From NCBI GenBank assembly GCA_950022655.1, contig OX465580.1, forward strand, positions 121,441,016 to 121,505,015: a DNA stretch of 64,000 nt, written 5' to 3'. Of the stretch, positions 38,659 to 49,774 are shown piece after piece. Source of the stretch: Alentia gelatinosa. Lineage: Eukaryota > Annelida > Polychaeta > Phyllodocida > Polynoidae. A program made the position numbers and the translations under genes. Under the pieces are notes generated by a model. It did no database searches. It worked only from the letters and a program-made list of their open reading frames with translations, and was not told where the DNA came from. How positions within the stretch are numbered: position 1 is the first letter of the stretch; each line of letters begins with the position of its first letter.

Positions 38659-38766
38659 TTGCAGCAAGCTCGATTGTTTATTTGAGTGATTTTACGTACC
38701 GTATGGTCAACCTGCAATCGTTGACTGGACGTAGAATCACTCAACAAACAATTGGGCTTGCTGCAA
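38659..38766. repeat. Hairpin P2 made of facing SINE-tail-like sequences
   Basis: Arms TTGCAGCAAGC...ATTGTTT and AAACAAT...GCTTGCTGCAA flank a centre with CCTGCAATCGTTGACTGGAC, close to the SINE tail, and its partial mirror GGTCAACC. Confidence 0.8.
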
Positions 38767-40470
38767 GATCTATCCCTTCTCTATCTGCTGTCAACTATTT
38801 GACAATGGGAAACGCGCAGAGGGATGGTGTGTCAGTTTCATACAGGCGTGTCCAGTTGACCAAGGCCAATCTCTAGAGACTGAAATGCCTTATTTACCTA
38901 CTGGTGTTTGCTATATCTGAAATGACAAGTTCACCGGGTGCAAGTGGGTTACAGAAAATGAATCATAGGCTCAATATAACTCAAACCTTTTAACTGTTAT
39001 ATCTTTTTATAATTCCACGCTCATCCACCAATGATGAATATAACCTTTGCTCCTAGTCCTAAGGTATGCAATGAGGGTATTTTCGAGCCGGTGATGATTC
39101 ATGAGGCTTGGCTGTTAGCGACTATGCAGTAGGCCTACATGTATTACATTTAAATACCTACTCCCACTTTTGTAGGTATAGGTAAAAGACGGCAAGAGGG
39201 GAACCCTGGTAATTTCATACCAATTTATATAGAAATTATCTTGAAACAAGTATACTAATAAATAGGGGGGGAAAAATCAGTAATGTCAATTATCATATCC
39301 TCTGCTGGTCATATGAATACTTCTGATGAATTGCAACCAGAACCATAATCTTCTGATAAAAACTTTCTAATAGAAGGGCTGCTTCGATAACCTCTCCCAT
39401 AAAAGCAGATTAGTCACCAGATCAATATCACTCACTTTAGAAGTAGATGATATAAGTGTTTATCCGTGCCACAGCCATTCAACCGAAGAGGGAAATCCGC
39501 GGATTACAACCTCATGGACTGCCGATAAGCCAAACGGTTTGGCTTGATCTGACTGGCCAGCATTTTGCAAGCCATCAACGAATTTTGGACTTATCATGAT
39601 TGGTCACCGTAAACACTTATACAGTCATGACCTGTCAATCATGTAGTGTCGGGTTGGCAATGGTGCTGACGTCCGGTACCGACTCTTGACACGCTCAGTT
39701 ACTTGAATATATAATAAATGATGAATAATGATCTATAGATGGGCGAATCTGGTATAGATAATCCTCATTATCAATGTATATAATCCCCCTCCTTTTAATT
39801 GACATATATATGTGTAATTGATTTGTTGGTGCACCAGTGATTGATAATCATTTGTATTCGTTGCACCTGGGATTCTGTCACAGTCAGAAACAACCCAGAC
39901 GGTTAATCGTTTCCTTTATTTTTAAATATTTATCCCTCCCTTGTGAAGGAGTTCCTAGGAAAGGAAATTGATGGTTTCAATGTTTTTTTAAAAGTGGTTT
40001 TAAATTCTGAACAGCAATCTGAATATTATCATATGTGAGCAGGGATAGTCAACATAGTAAGGGCCTATTGGTCCAAGTCTTTGGAATCGATTTCTTTGGA
40101 TGTTAGCGAATATATGCTGAAACCAGCCTACAGTCAGATCAAAAGTTTTAACTTCAGAATCGTACATTTTCTGTGAAGTATTCAAAATCAGATAATTAGC
40201 AAGTCACTGACACTGTATCTATGAAGTTCAACCACCAGCCTATGAGTAGAATTATTTTTATCAATATCATTCACCTTCAGAGCTAATTATGATTATAGAG
40301 TAGCTATTAGTCACGACAAGCATAAAGAGGGATAAAGGACACAGATAGCGTCGATTAAAGACCATGTAGCTACATGTATATTATGTAGTGACAAAAGATG
40401 TGCGCAGTTTTAACTGTTGCATGGTTGTATGGTTTACAAGATAAGAGGTGCATCTAACCATTATAGAAAT

Positions 40471-40600
40471 GGACAATAATCGATGGTTTTCTGGACGGGC
40501 GGCCGTAAACCCGGGAGGTTGACGCGTAGTAATACACGAGCGGTAGCGAGTGTATTAAGTCGTCAACCTCTAGTGGTTTCCAGAGTCGATCGTCCAAAGA
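40471..40600. repeat. Hairpin P3 in gene A intron 1
   Basis: Imperfect arms: ATCGATGGTTTTCTGGAC and GGTTGACGCGTAGTAATACA on the left mirror TGTATTAAGTCGTCAACC and CCAGAGTCGAT on the right. A related left arm occurs at 53570-53650. Confidence 0.7.
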
Positions 40601-41249
40601 TACATCAATTGTTGTATTTCTTTCCCATGTTATCTCGTGGGTTTTCTATGGTCACAGTATGTCGTATCATATACGATATCATAATTAGGTATTGATGCTC
40701 CTGTTCATTGGGGGCTGCAGCCCACCATTACAAGGTGATCCGGCTAATGATGAGACCGACCATATGGGGGAGGGTTTAGCAAATGGAACCTTTTTATCTC
40801 TCGTTGCCAGTTTCGATACACGTCACAACCTCACTGTTTGCCCTGTATTTCGGATCTAGGTCAGATAAACAGGAAGTGTTTGGTATTTAATGTCATGCCA
40901 GGTGTTGTGAAAATGGAAAGGTGGGGTAATAAGTCACAAGCCTTTATCCAGTTGAAGGTTGAGAAATGGGCAGGGAAACCCGCGTGAAGAAAAATCTGCG
41001 TAACCAATGGTGTTTCTTTGCTGGATGATAGTGGTCAGTGGTGGTGGTTTCTTTCCACAGTAAACACTCAATTTTCAGCTATATAGATATTATTTTCCAT
41101 CACAAAATTTAGATATAAAGATACAGCTTGCCCGCTATCAATGATACTACATAACTCCCCTTGGATTATTATTGAATGCAAATTACATGTAGATTATAGA
41201 TTTGATGAATTTACCGTCATGGTGAGTAATCATTATTTCATCCTTGCAG

Positions 41250-41465
41250 TATGGCGGTAATTGTCGACTTTGGGTACAAAGACACTGCACTACCGGACCA
41301 TCTGGGGTCCTTCTACCGTCCCGTGGCCTCTCGCCATGGCGCCTACGAGTATTGCCAAGACTGGCAGGCGCTGAGTTCGCGACAAGAAGATGGCGGCGAC
41401 AGTCATTCATCAAGCAGGAACTCAGCCAAAAAGGACAAGTCTAAAAAGAGTTCAAAAACCAAGAG
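41250..41465 (+). CDS. Gene A, exon 2
   Basis: Acceptor TTTCATCCTTGCAG, donor GTGATG, 216 nt, phase 2 at both ends. Codes for MAVIVDFGYKDTALPDHLGS, FYRPVASRHGAYEYCQDW and a basic, Ser-rich tail KKDKSKKSSKTK. The folded-looking first half and the codon usage suggest a true exon. The donor overlaps the start of a long hairpin (41500-41657). Confidence 0.55.
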
Positions 41466-41499
41466 GTGATGCTGCCAGGCGTAGTTCTACTATTCGAAG

Positions 41500-41657
41500 G
41501 AATAGAGGGAAACTATGTTCCGGTGAAAGGAAGTCAAAGTTACGAGGTAAGGCTTGGAAAAATTACTGCCCAAGGCCCTGGCCGCGGGCAGTAATTTTTC
41601 CAGGCCTTACCGAGTAATTTTGACTTCCTTTTACTGGTACTTGGTTTCCCTATTCCT
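41500..41657. repeat. Hairpin P4 right after gene A exon 2
   Basis: Arms including GGAAGTCAAAGTTAC/GTAATTTTGACTTCC and GGAAAAATTACTGCCC/GGGCAGTAATTTTTCC, loop AAGGCCCTGGCCGC. Near-perfect over about 70 bp per arm. Confidence 0.88.
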
Positions 41658-42846
41658 ATATACCTTCAAATGTGGTTTAATAAGAGACAATCTGATTGGT
41701 CTAAATGTCAGCCTTGGGTAGTATACGGCAACCTTGGGTAGTATACCAACCTTGGGTAGTATCAGATAGTTACTCCACCCCCCAGAGCGTGGTGTAAGCA
41801 TAGAGTGTACAGCCATAGGTATATAGGAATATGAGGAACGAACACACAGAGCAGGACCACACGTCCGTACAGACTGACTGACGTTGAAGGCAGCAAAGAC
41901 AGTAGAGCCATAGGTTTTATATATGATATGGATATGTTGTAGTTGCCCTATTAGTAATATAAGGATTGACACACTAATGTCATGTAATATTTTATATCTA
42001 GCTCTGTGCATAAAGAAATGGTTAAGTACTACACACCAGAATGAAGGTTAGATATAATAGGGTAAATGCCAAAGTATTAAACGTTAAATTGATATAATAT
42101 TTAATTACATAATATCTCTCCTTGTGGAGAGCAGCTATCAAACCTCAGTAGGATAGATATTGAATAGAGCCGGGTTACTAAGCTGTGCAACGTGACAAAA
42201 TCAAATGTTATTTTTGCCCGTCCTTTTGCCAATTTTGGTGCTACATTTTAGTCTGCCAAGAGTCAATGTACATGCATGACCATGAGTCAATGTACATCTA
42301 CACCGAATGAATGCAGTCCCTGTTTCATTTATTGGTTGAGGGAATAAACAGAGGTTGAAATTTTACTTGCAGTATCCATCCCTGAAAGCAAGACTTGGGT
42401 ATTGCTTTTAGCTACGAAAATGTACATTTATATCTGACAGGGATGTTATTGGAAAAGATTGATATATTATATAACCTTTATTGCTGACATTTGAATAAAA
42501 GGATGTATGTTTAAAAACAAATAAAAGACTATTATTCAAAGTTTAAGAACTATTATTTCCCATTACTATTGAATAAATGATTGATTGCAGCGTTTAGACA
42601 ATGCAGTTGTGTATACATTTAGAATATTATTTCAGGTAGCGGTCGGAACGTGACCTATAGAATCGAAAATTTGACCAACCATGTCTTTCATTGACAAAAG
42701 GTTACAAATTTAACTCCTCGCGTTTGGGAATATTTCAATCTACAGCTAATAACCTAATTTACTTCATAGATGCAGGGGGAAATGCCAAATGCAGCGTGTA
42801 TAAACAGTGGATCAACCAGGCAGCATACCTTGGTTTTTGAACACTA

Positions 42847-42971
42847 GACTGGTTTCAGATAAAAGCGGTTGTATGCTCCTCGGAGTTGACTCGCAATATC
42901 CTCGCATGCGCTCGAATATTGCCGTAGGTCAACACCTGGCGGCATACAACCGCTTGTATCTGAAACCAGTC
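42847..42971. repeat. Hairpin P5 in gene A intron 2
   Basis: Arms GACTGGTTTCAGATAAAAGC and GCTTGTATCTGAAACCAGTC, then GGTTGTATGC/GCATACAACC, with inner CAATATCC/ATATTGCC parts. Confidence 0.88.
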
Positions 42972-43074
42972 AATATTGTTTATTTATTATCTATCCATCG
43001 ATAAAAAAGTCGCCATTGAAAATGTATGGGGCCACAGCAGAACTTCTAAGATATCCGAAATCATAACGCATTGA

Positions 43075-43135
43075 ATATGGATATTACTACGCGTCAACTC
43101 CTCGCTTGTATCTGAAACGAGTCAATATCGTGTAT
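43075..43135. repeat. Half copy of the P5/P6 hairpin family
   Basis: Contains GGATATTACTACGCGTCAAC as in hairpin P6 followed by TGTATCTGAAACGAGTCAAT as in hairpin P5, without an opposing arm. Confidence 0.65.
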
Positions 43136-43569
43136 GTACCTTGATAAGGGGCCATCCATAAAATTTATTACCCACCACATACGGAGTCTCCATAGGAAAT
43201 GTATAGAGAACCTAGAATTGGCTACCGGGAGATTCTGACATGTCAGAATCTCCTGCGGGAGATTACGGGAAAAAAAGTCCCATCCATAATTAAGTCAAAT
43301 TATTATGTACTTTAAAATAAGTTTCTTGAATGTTCATTCAATATTAATTAATCATAATCAGTCATAATAATCTCATTTACCATCAGAAAACACAGTCATA
43401 ACATGTTTTGCATGCTGAAATCATGGTGAAATGGCGAACTACATTAATGGTGTAAGTCTACACCGAATTACTGCCATGCTTGACAGTGCTGTGGTGTGTG
43501 GAACTAAATGTCTTGCAGAAACATTTTTATTGCAATAGATTCGTTATTAATCGTGTAGGTGGGTAAGAA

Positions 43570-43718
43570 ATACAATAACGACTGGTTTTGTATATGAGTG
43601 ACCATAATCTCCTTGTAGTTGACGACGTAATATCCTCGCTAATAGCTCGGATATTACTACGCGTCAACTACTCGGAGATTATGGCCACTCGTACACAAAA
43701 CCAGTCATTATAGTGTAT
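43570..43718. repeat. Hairpin P6 in gene A intron 2
   Basis: Arms ATAACGACTGGTTTTGTA and TACACAAAACCAGTCATTAT, then AGTGACCATAATCTCC/GGAGATTATGGCCACT and GTTGACGACGTAATATCC/GGATATTACTACGCGTCAAC. It is followed by a G-tract element piece (43728-43830). Confidence 0.88.
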
Positions 43719-44333
43719 TTATACGCAGTGGGGGGGGGGGGCAAAGAATTATTTTGAAATTTTGCTTATATCCCTTCTTTGATCGAATGCGTACAAGATG
43801 CACTTTATTGATTGCCCCTGATGGATTCAGAACAAACTCCCATTTAACCGGATACCTGTAGATTCCTTTCTCTAAACAGCAATCATATATGAATGAGTTC
43901 ATCCTCTCTATATAGTAGCTTTAAGAATGAGATCATTTCTCTAGATATAGCAACCATATACGTTGTATATGTAAGGATGGCCGTTTTAGCCGGGTATTAT
44001 CTTCAGGTATATATATTTAGCTAGATCCGAGAAAATACATGATGTACTTGTGGATTCTGATATTTATGCGGTCGAACCCAGGTAGCATACCACACAGCCA
44101 CTTGAAACAGAATATTATAGAATATAGAGTACTGGTTTCTTGTGTATTGACTCTGAGATCGAGCTGAGGTTAGAAATCTAGTTAGCGACCTCTAATCAGA
44201 ACCTGCCAATCATTGTACAATCACCCTGCATTCATGGAGCATAATCCATAGACGGCCCTGCTGAAGACGAACTGATGAGCTGGGAGCAATACCTATCTTC
44301 TCTTACCACCACCCTAATAACATTCCCCTGCAG

Positions 44334-44502
44334 TCATTTGGACAGGAAATTAGCACCTGGTTACCATGGTGACCTTCATTTAAGCCAAGCACCCTCCCCG
44401 GCCCGTCGCTGTCACGTCCAGGCATGTAATCAGTGGTGTCACCCGGCGTCCGTCCAGGAGGCAAGCCAGGAGAAAATCATCCGACCAACAAGACTGCGAT
44501 GA
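44334..44502 (+). CDS. Gene A, exon 3 with stop
   Basis: Acceptor CATTCCCCTGCAG; the split codon with exon 2 is AGT (Ser). Codes for HLDRKLAPGYHGDLHLSQ, a Cys/His-containing CHVQACNQWCHP and EKIIRPTRLR, then TGA. The three exons total 549 nt (182 aa and stop). The arrangement is internally consistent but unsupported by homology. Exon 3 could instead belong to another transcript. Confidence 0.45.
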
Positions 44503-44705
44503 CGCCTCACTTTCCTCCCGGATGAGAATTTCTTTTTACCAAAATCTGCATTTACAGGAACGTACTGAGTTGGTGTGCTATATATATATAGCTCAGTGGT
44601 GCAAAGCCAGTGGTTTCTGACTTATACCAAAGTAATCCATATATATATATATCTGCTCTAGACTGTGGATGTGTGAAGATATTAACGTGTGGAGAGGCTG
44701 ACGCC
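44503..44705 (+). promoter_or_regulatory. Short interval between gene A stop and gene B start
   Basis: Two (TA)n stretches (44580-44590, 44639-44652) and a potential acceptor CTGCTCTAG at 44653-44661 immediately before the gene B exon. The exon may therefore begin at 44662 as part of a spliced 5' untranslated region. Confidence 0.3.
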
Positions 44706-44751
44706 ATGGGAGACTGCTGGTGCTGCTGTTTAACTGACCCTTTTAACGAAG
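44706..44751 (+). CDS. Gene B, exon 1: MGDCWCCC N-terminus
   Basis: An ATG in a strong context (GACGCCATGG) starts MGDCWCCCLTDPFNE and ends at a strong GTGAGT donor in phase 1. Gly2 followed by a Cys cluster is the usual N-terminal signature for myristoylation and palmitoylation, so the product is probably membrane-anchored. The modification is inferred, not shown. Confidence 0.5.
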
Positions 44752-45120
44752 GTGAGTGTGTACGTACAATCATTTCCAACAGACACCGCTGTTTGATAGC
44801 TCGCCAACCATAAGTATTTTGTATTTAAAATCATCTTAGTTATTCTACTTTGTTAATTGCACCATGACTCTGTGGAGTAGCTTTACCCTTGTCTTTCAAG
44901 TATGATTCAGAATCAGAACCTAACTTAACCTCACAAACAAGGGGTATTCTACAGGGGCAAGGTGGTTAAAAGCAGATATTTCCCCTAAAACGGCGGGTCG
45001 ATAGCATAAATTCAAGTTTGATTCTGTAACGGGATGATAGCTCTTTTGTATCTTGAATCAAAGAGATAAGAAACCTGTGATAATATGGTGTATCCTACTG
45101 GTTGAGGCAGTATTGATGCG

Positions 45121-45289
45121 TAGTATTATGAGAAAACGTGGTTACTGAGCCCGTACAGGTGGCTGTTCGAGGTCATTTGATGAAAAAATACGGCCCGATG
45201 CCGCAGGCTAGAGGGCCATATTTTTTCATCAAATGACCTAGAACCGACACCGTACGGGCTCAGTCACTACGTTTTCTTATTACTATACA
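45121..45289. repeat. Hairpin P7 in gene B intron 1
   Basis: Arms GAAAACGTGGTTACTGAGCC and GGCTCAGTCACTACGTTTTC, and GGTCATTTGATGAAAAAATA against TATTTTTTCATCAAATGACC; loop around GATGCCGCAGGC. Confidence 0.88.
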
Positions 45290-46095
45290 CCTCCTACTCG
45301 TTGAAAAATCTGTTTTATTAACTTTTCTGCACCTCAAAAGCCACTGCTATTCACTACGGCCCGCTGCCACAGGGGGCACGAATATTATTTATACTACACC
45401 CCCAGTAGCGGGCAGTATTTCATACATGTTCGACCATAGGTGTATAGTAAGGTATGTGGTAATTCAAGAAGTAGGAGGTGGGTTAACAATCTATTCTAGG
45501 GTGCAGTAATAATTCAACGTTTTGAACCTGTAGTTTAGTGATGAGACGGGTAATGTGCATGTTCATGGACATATTCCATGTGTCGATTCTGTCATGAAAC
45601 AAAAAATACAAATTGACTCTCACCGAGAATCCTCAGAGCAATGATAACTATTTTGGGCAACTAAGCTAAGGTCTACAGCATTCTCATTCTGAATTACATG
45701 TATAAATAAATATGTATATGAAATAGATAATATCGCATACAAGGTGAACATACATGTATAAGAAATTACTCTCTGAAAAGGATGCTGATCATGGTTCCAC
45801 CCTTGTGGCTCTGGTCAATGGAGATCATGGAACCGTCCATAACGTTCTCCTGGCAGAGTGTTTACTATTGTATTTTGATTTGATCTGATTTGGGATCAAG
45901 TGAGTTATTGAGGCTTTGAATGACCAAGAATATTTATTAATCAATCTGACAATTGACGATCGAATTTCGCATTTCTGCGATGAGTATCCCTTTCTTTTAT
46001 CAGGCAGTCATTATTTTACCACCTTCTGTGTTAAAAGATCCATCCTGTCAAAATCGCTCTTGTTCTCAAATTTTTATAATGCTGATATGTTCCAG

Positions 46096-46205
46096 ACCCT
46101 TTTGGAGATGAGGCGACTTATTCGTCTCTGCTCTACGCCTCAGTAACAGAGTCGCAGATTGTCAGTGAAGAGGAGGAGGAGGAGGAGCAGGAGGATATGC
46201 AGAAG
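46096..46205 (+). CDS. Gene B, exon 2
   Basis: Acceptor TGATATGTTCCAG, donor GTATCA, 110 nt. The split codon is GAC. Codes for PFGDEATYSSLLYASVTESQ and a run of seven Glu (SEEEEEEEQ), phase 0 at its end. Confidence 0.5.
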
Positions 46206-46662
46206 GTATCAATAGCAAATACCTTCAAGGTATATCAGACAATTTGTCCTGAAAATTAAAACCCAACTCGTCATTCTAAAAAATGTATATGATGATGTCT
46301 AAGTAGTGAAGAGCACATATCTGACTTAAAAATCGGGGATCACCGTCCTAGTTTTTTATTTAGAGATCAATGTTATGATCATTATACCAAAGAATATATA
46401 GACATTCTAAAAAGATGCTTTTCACATAGTAGAACTTGTGTCATCTTCTTCAAACTTTCATAGAATATAGCACATCAATAGTATTATTCCGGTTTCGAAA
46501 AGCATGGGTCGCCTTCCTTGTTTTGGAAAAAAATGAAGAAAACCATATTTTTCAATATATTTCATATGTAAATCAAGCAAATGTCAATGTATTACACCTT
46601 AAAACGCTTGAATACATCGAACTTTATACAGAAAATCCTATGTAGCTCATTGCTTAGTAACT

Positions 46663-48003
46663 ACATATGGGTGGGATTTTTAAAACCTGCTAAATTACCG
46701 AAAACAGGGTTATTTAAAGCTAATGTTGTATAAACGTATCTCATCGATGTAAAAATGGCATTTTTTGGTGCATCTTTAGATGGTCTTTCATTCCAACATA
46801 GGGTTTTGTATAGCTCTGAGGAATTTTTCCTTCCGAAAATCAACAAAAACTGTGATTTTCTAGTGTTTTCATTTATTTTCATAATCTTGGAGGCACAACG
46901 TTGAGCCAATTGTTTCTATTAACTTGTTTAAAGCATATGTCATGAAAAGTGTAGACTATATAGTTTTGAAAATTGGTTACGGTTTGAAAAAATATCATAA
47001 TGGTCAAAACTATCCAGGACCTTTAAATTTTCCAACTGAGAGCCCCATAGAGCATGTTGTTCAACACCCCAATTTTCAGAGGATTGTACTAATGAGACAT
47101 AAAATGAGAAATTAATTTTTCTTTATTGTAAAATGTTGACCAATATCCTGACTGTGAGACCTGAAAGTTTCAACACAATCAGATTATCCATTCTGATATT
47201 AAAACATTATGATTCCATGATGATATTTTTTCCAAAAAATGGGGTGTTGAACAACACCCCTGTTAAAAGATGTCTAGAAGAAATAATAATCATAATAGAA
47301 TAACAAATACCCCTGTATATGTTAAGTATTCCCACCACTTTTGAATACCCAGTTTACTTTCTTCCTGAATAAAAAAATGTACTTCTTGTGATTCAAAAAC
47401 TGAAAAGGTGTTGTCCGACACCCCGGGGTGTCGGACAACACGCTCTGATATAAATCCTGATTTTGGGGTTGTTTCTTATCAGTAATTGAGTGATTTGCTT
47501 TGAAAAACATAGGTTTCTATCATTTCATTAAGAATAAAAAGGATTATAGTTACTGATATTATTTTATTCATTGTTCTGAGCAGTTTTAAAAACGTGTTGT
47601 CCGACACCCCGTGTGTTGTCCGACACCCCTGCCTGGCCCAAACCCAAATATGGCTCAGAGCTTTTGTTTCAAATCTGATATATGATAGAGGTGTTTTGGG
47701 TCAAATATAACATATGTCACCATATAATATTAGTTTTTCTCAAAATATAAGCTTTTATAACGTTTCTTGAAATTTCAAATATTTTAGGGGGGTGGACAAC
47801 ATGCAGTATTATACACAATTTCAAAAGGCTCTCAAATCTGAACCATTTGTCTGATTTTGTTGGAATAATGTTTTTCTGGAAGGTATGCTGTAGGAGACTA
47901 ATATGAAATGTAAAAAGAAGTAGTATTCTAAAATTATTTTTTGAGTGTCTGACCCCAGGAAGAAAACGTAATTTAGCAGGTTTCAAAAATCCGACCCATA
48001 TGT
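46663..48003. mobile_element. Element H: long inverted-repeat element with GTCCGACACCCC motifs
   Basis: Ends ACATATGGGTGGGATTTTTA and its mirror (AAAAATCCGACCCATATGT) define 1341 bp; similarity runs about 45 bp including CCTGCTAAATTAC. Inside, GTTGTCCGACACCCC or GTTGTTCAACACCCC occurs at about 47057, 47241, 47409, 47596 and 47616, three times as part of palindromes. No substantial coding frame, so non-autonomous. Confidence 0.75.
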
Positions 48004-48097
48004 GTTAGAAATTAATTTTAGAATGTATGTTGCAGTTTGAAATAGCTCACTGAAATTACAGGGGTTATACTGGCAGTATTATTTATGTCAAGTAAGT

Positions 48098-48412
48098 CCA
48101 GGGACCTGTTTCACTAGTCTTGTGACATGTCTGTGACACCATACAGACATTGGGGTTGTCTAGTTTCGTGACAACACAAGTAGCTACCCTTAGGAAAAGA
48201 CAGACCCCAAACATAAGAATTAGACAAATCTACGCATCATGGACCTGTTTCACTAGTTTCGTGACAAAAGTGTTAGACAGACATGAAAAGCGGCACCAAC
48301 AGTGTAAGCAAGAAAGGACAAAACGAAGTCTAATGTCTAGTTCTTATGAAACCGGACAAACCATCTAGATGCCATCTAGACATGTCACAAACCTAGTGAA
48401 ACAGGTCCCTGG
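48098..48412. mobile_element. Element I: 315-bp inverted-repeat element
   Basis: Perfect 20-bp ends CCAGGGACCTGTTTCACTAG and their reverse complement. The terminal motif recurs internally at 48241 (GGACCTGTTTCACTAG). TGTCTAGATGCCATCTAGACA is an additional inner palindrome. No coding sequence. Confidence 0.85.
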
Positions 48413-49549
48413 TTAACAGTTGTCGTATCAGTACTTTGCTCTATCCTAATTTATTACATTTGAGCTCCCTTCCCATGCCCTAGGGTAAGCAAGCGCACTG
48501 GCTGAATGACACGTCTACAAAAAGGGAAAAGCGCCGACGAAATTTCATAGTGTGATTTATCAGTTTGAATTTGATATACGGATATGAAATAGGATACTAA
48601 CAATTCCCGATATTCTTGAGGTTAACAGGAATCCAATGTTCCTTCATGGTACAGCACCCACAGGTTATGACGGTGGAAATATTCCTTTTCATGGAACTGG
48701 ATGACTGTTATAAAAATAGGATTACATAATATTCTTATGCACCATTCCGTCTTTACCTTTCTATTCATTACGCGATGGGGTTCTAGGATGAGATTCCACT
48801 GGTCACACATATTGTGATGGTAAGTTTACGCATTCATATGAAATGAATAGTGACCAATTCAGTATTAACATTATGCGTGTATACATGTAGATTGTTCCTA
48901 ATTTGGAATCTAGATTGTCTCTTCTCTCTCTTCCATGTAAGACTGCTGAAGGAAAGGTGCAACCTTACGTAAGGCAGCTGATCTTCTCTGCTACCGTGAG
49001 GTACTATGTTGTGGACATTATCCTGGCCAGGGCTAAAACAATAATACTTGGATTTTACAGTCCAGAGTGATCTAGGTAATCCGTTAAATTTTACCCAAAA
49101 TACCACCAAAATACCACCTAGCATAATTATGTATGGTATCTGTAAGTCAGAAATCATAACCCGCAGGTGAAATCCTATGAAGCTAACCCAATAAAACAAA
49201 CCTGTTAACAATCCCCTTTGCACCTATGATATGATTCATGATAATGAAGTTCTGGTCATCAATGTTTAATTGCCTATTCAATTAAAATAGCATATAATTA
49301 TCAATTACTTATCATTTTAGAATATCAAAATGAATCACGAGGAAATATTTTCTTACAGGTCGCTGATCTACCTATAGCTTTTTCAAGGCCGTAAGCCCGG
49401 CGTTATTATTGGTTCTTTAAAGGCTAAGTTCAAAATTTCAATACATTCACACTAATTATTCTCTGTGAAAAGATTATATTTTGCCCTAAATTCCTGTTTC
49501 TGAACAATTTGTTATGCCATGAATGTAGCTAAGAACTCGCTCCTTCCAG

Positions 49550-49774
49550 GTCAATAACTCAGCCAAATGTGTTGAAACAATGGAGCAGGTCAGTCGAGGT
49601 ATCTGTGCTCAGGATACGTACAGGCATTTTCATCAGATTTCCTCAGGAAATCAACCTATAAATTCTCCCCAGATGATACCTCGAGACATTCGCACGCACG
49701 AGTCACCTATTGACACCTCAGCATATCAACAGGATACAACCGCGACTAATACCAAAGTTTTTTTATTCATATAA
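49550..49774 (+). CDS. Gene B, exon 3 with stop
   Basis: Acceptor CTCGCTCCTTCCAG; phase 0 agrees with exon 2. Codes for VNNSAKCVETMEQVSRGI, DTYRHFHQISSGNQPINS and ends TNTKVFLFI, TAA. Total product 126 aa. The family was not recognised. The intron before it holds elements H and I. Confidence 0.45.
   Translation, partial: VNNSAKCVETMEQVSRGICAQDTYRHFHQISSGNQPINSPQMIPRDIRTHESPIDTSAYQQDTTATNTKVFLFI

Noticed and set aside
44945..45015. tRNA-like A and B boxes (GGTGGTTAAAAGC, GGCGGGTCGATAGC)
   Set aside because: Only a rough match, with no cloverleaf, no terminator and no SINE tail nearby; not called as a SINE or tRNA.
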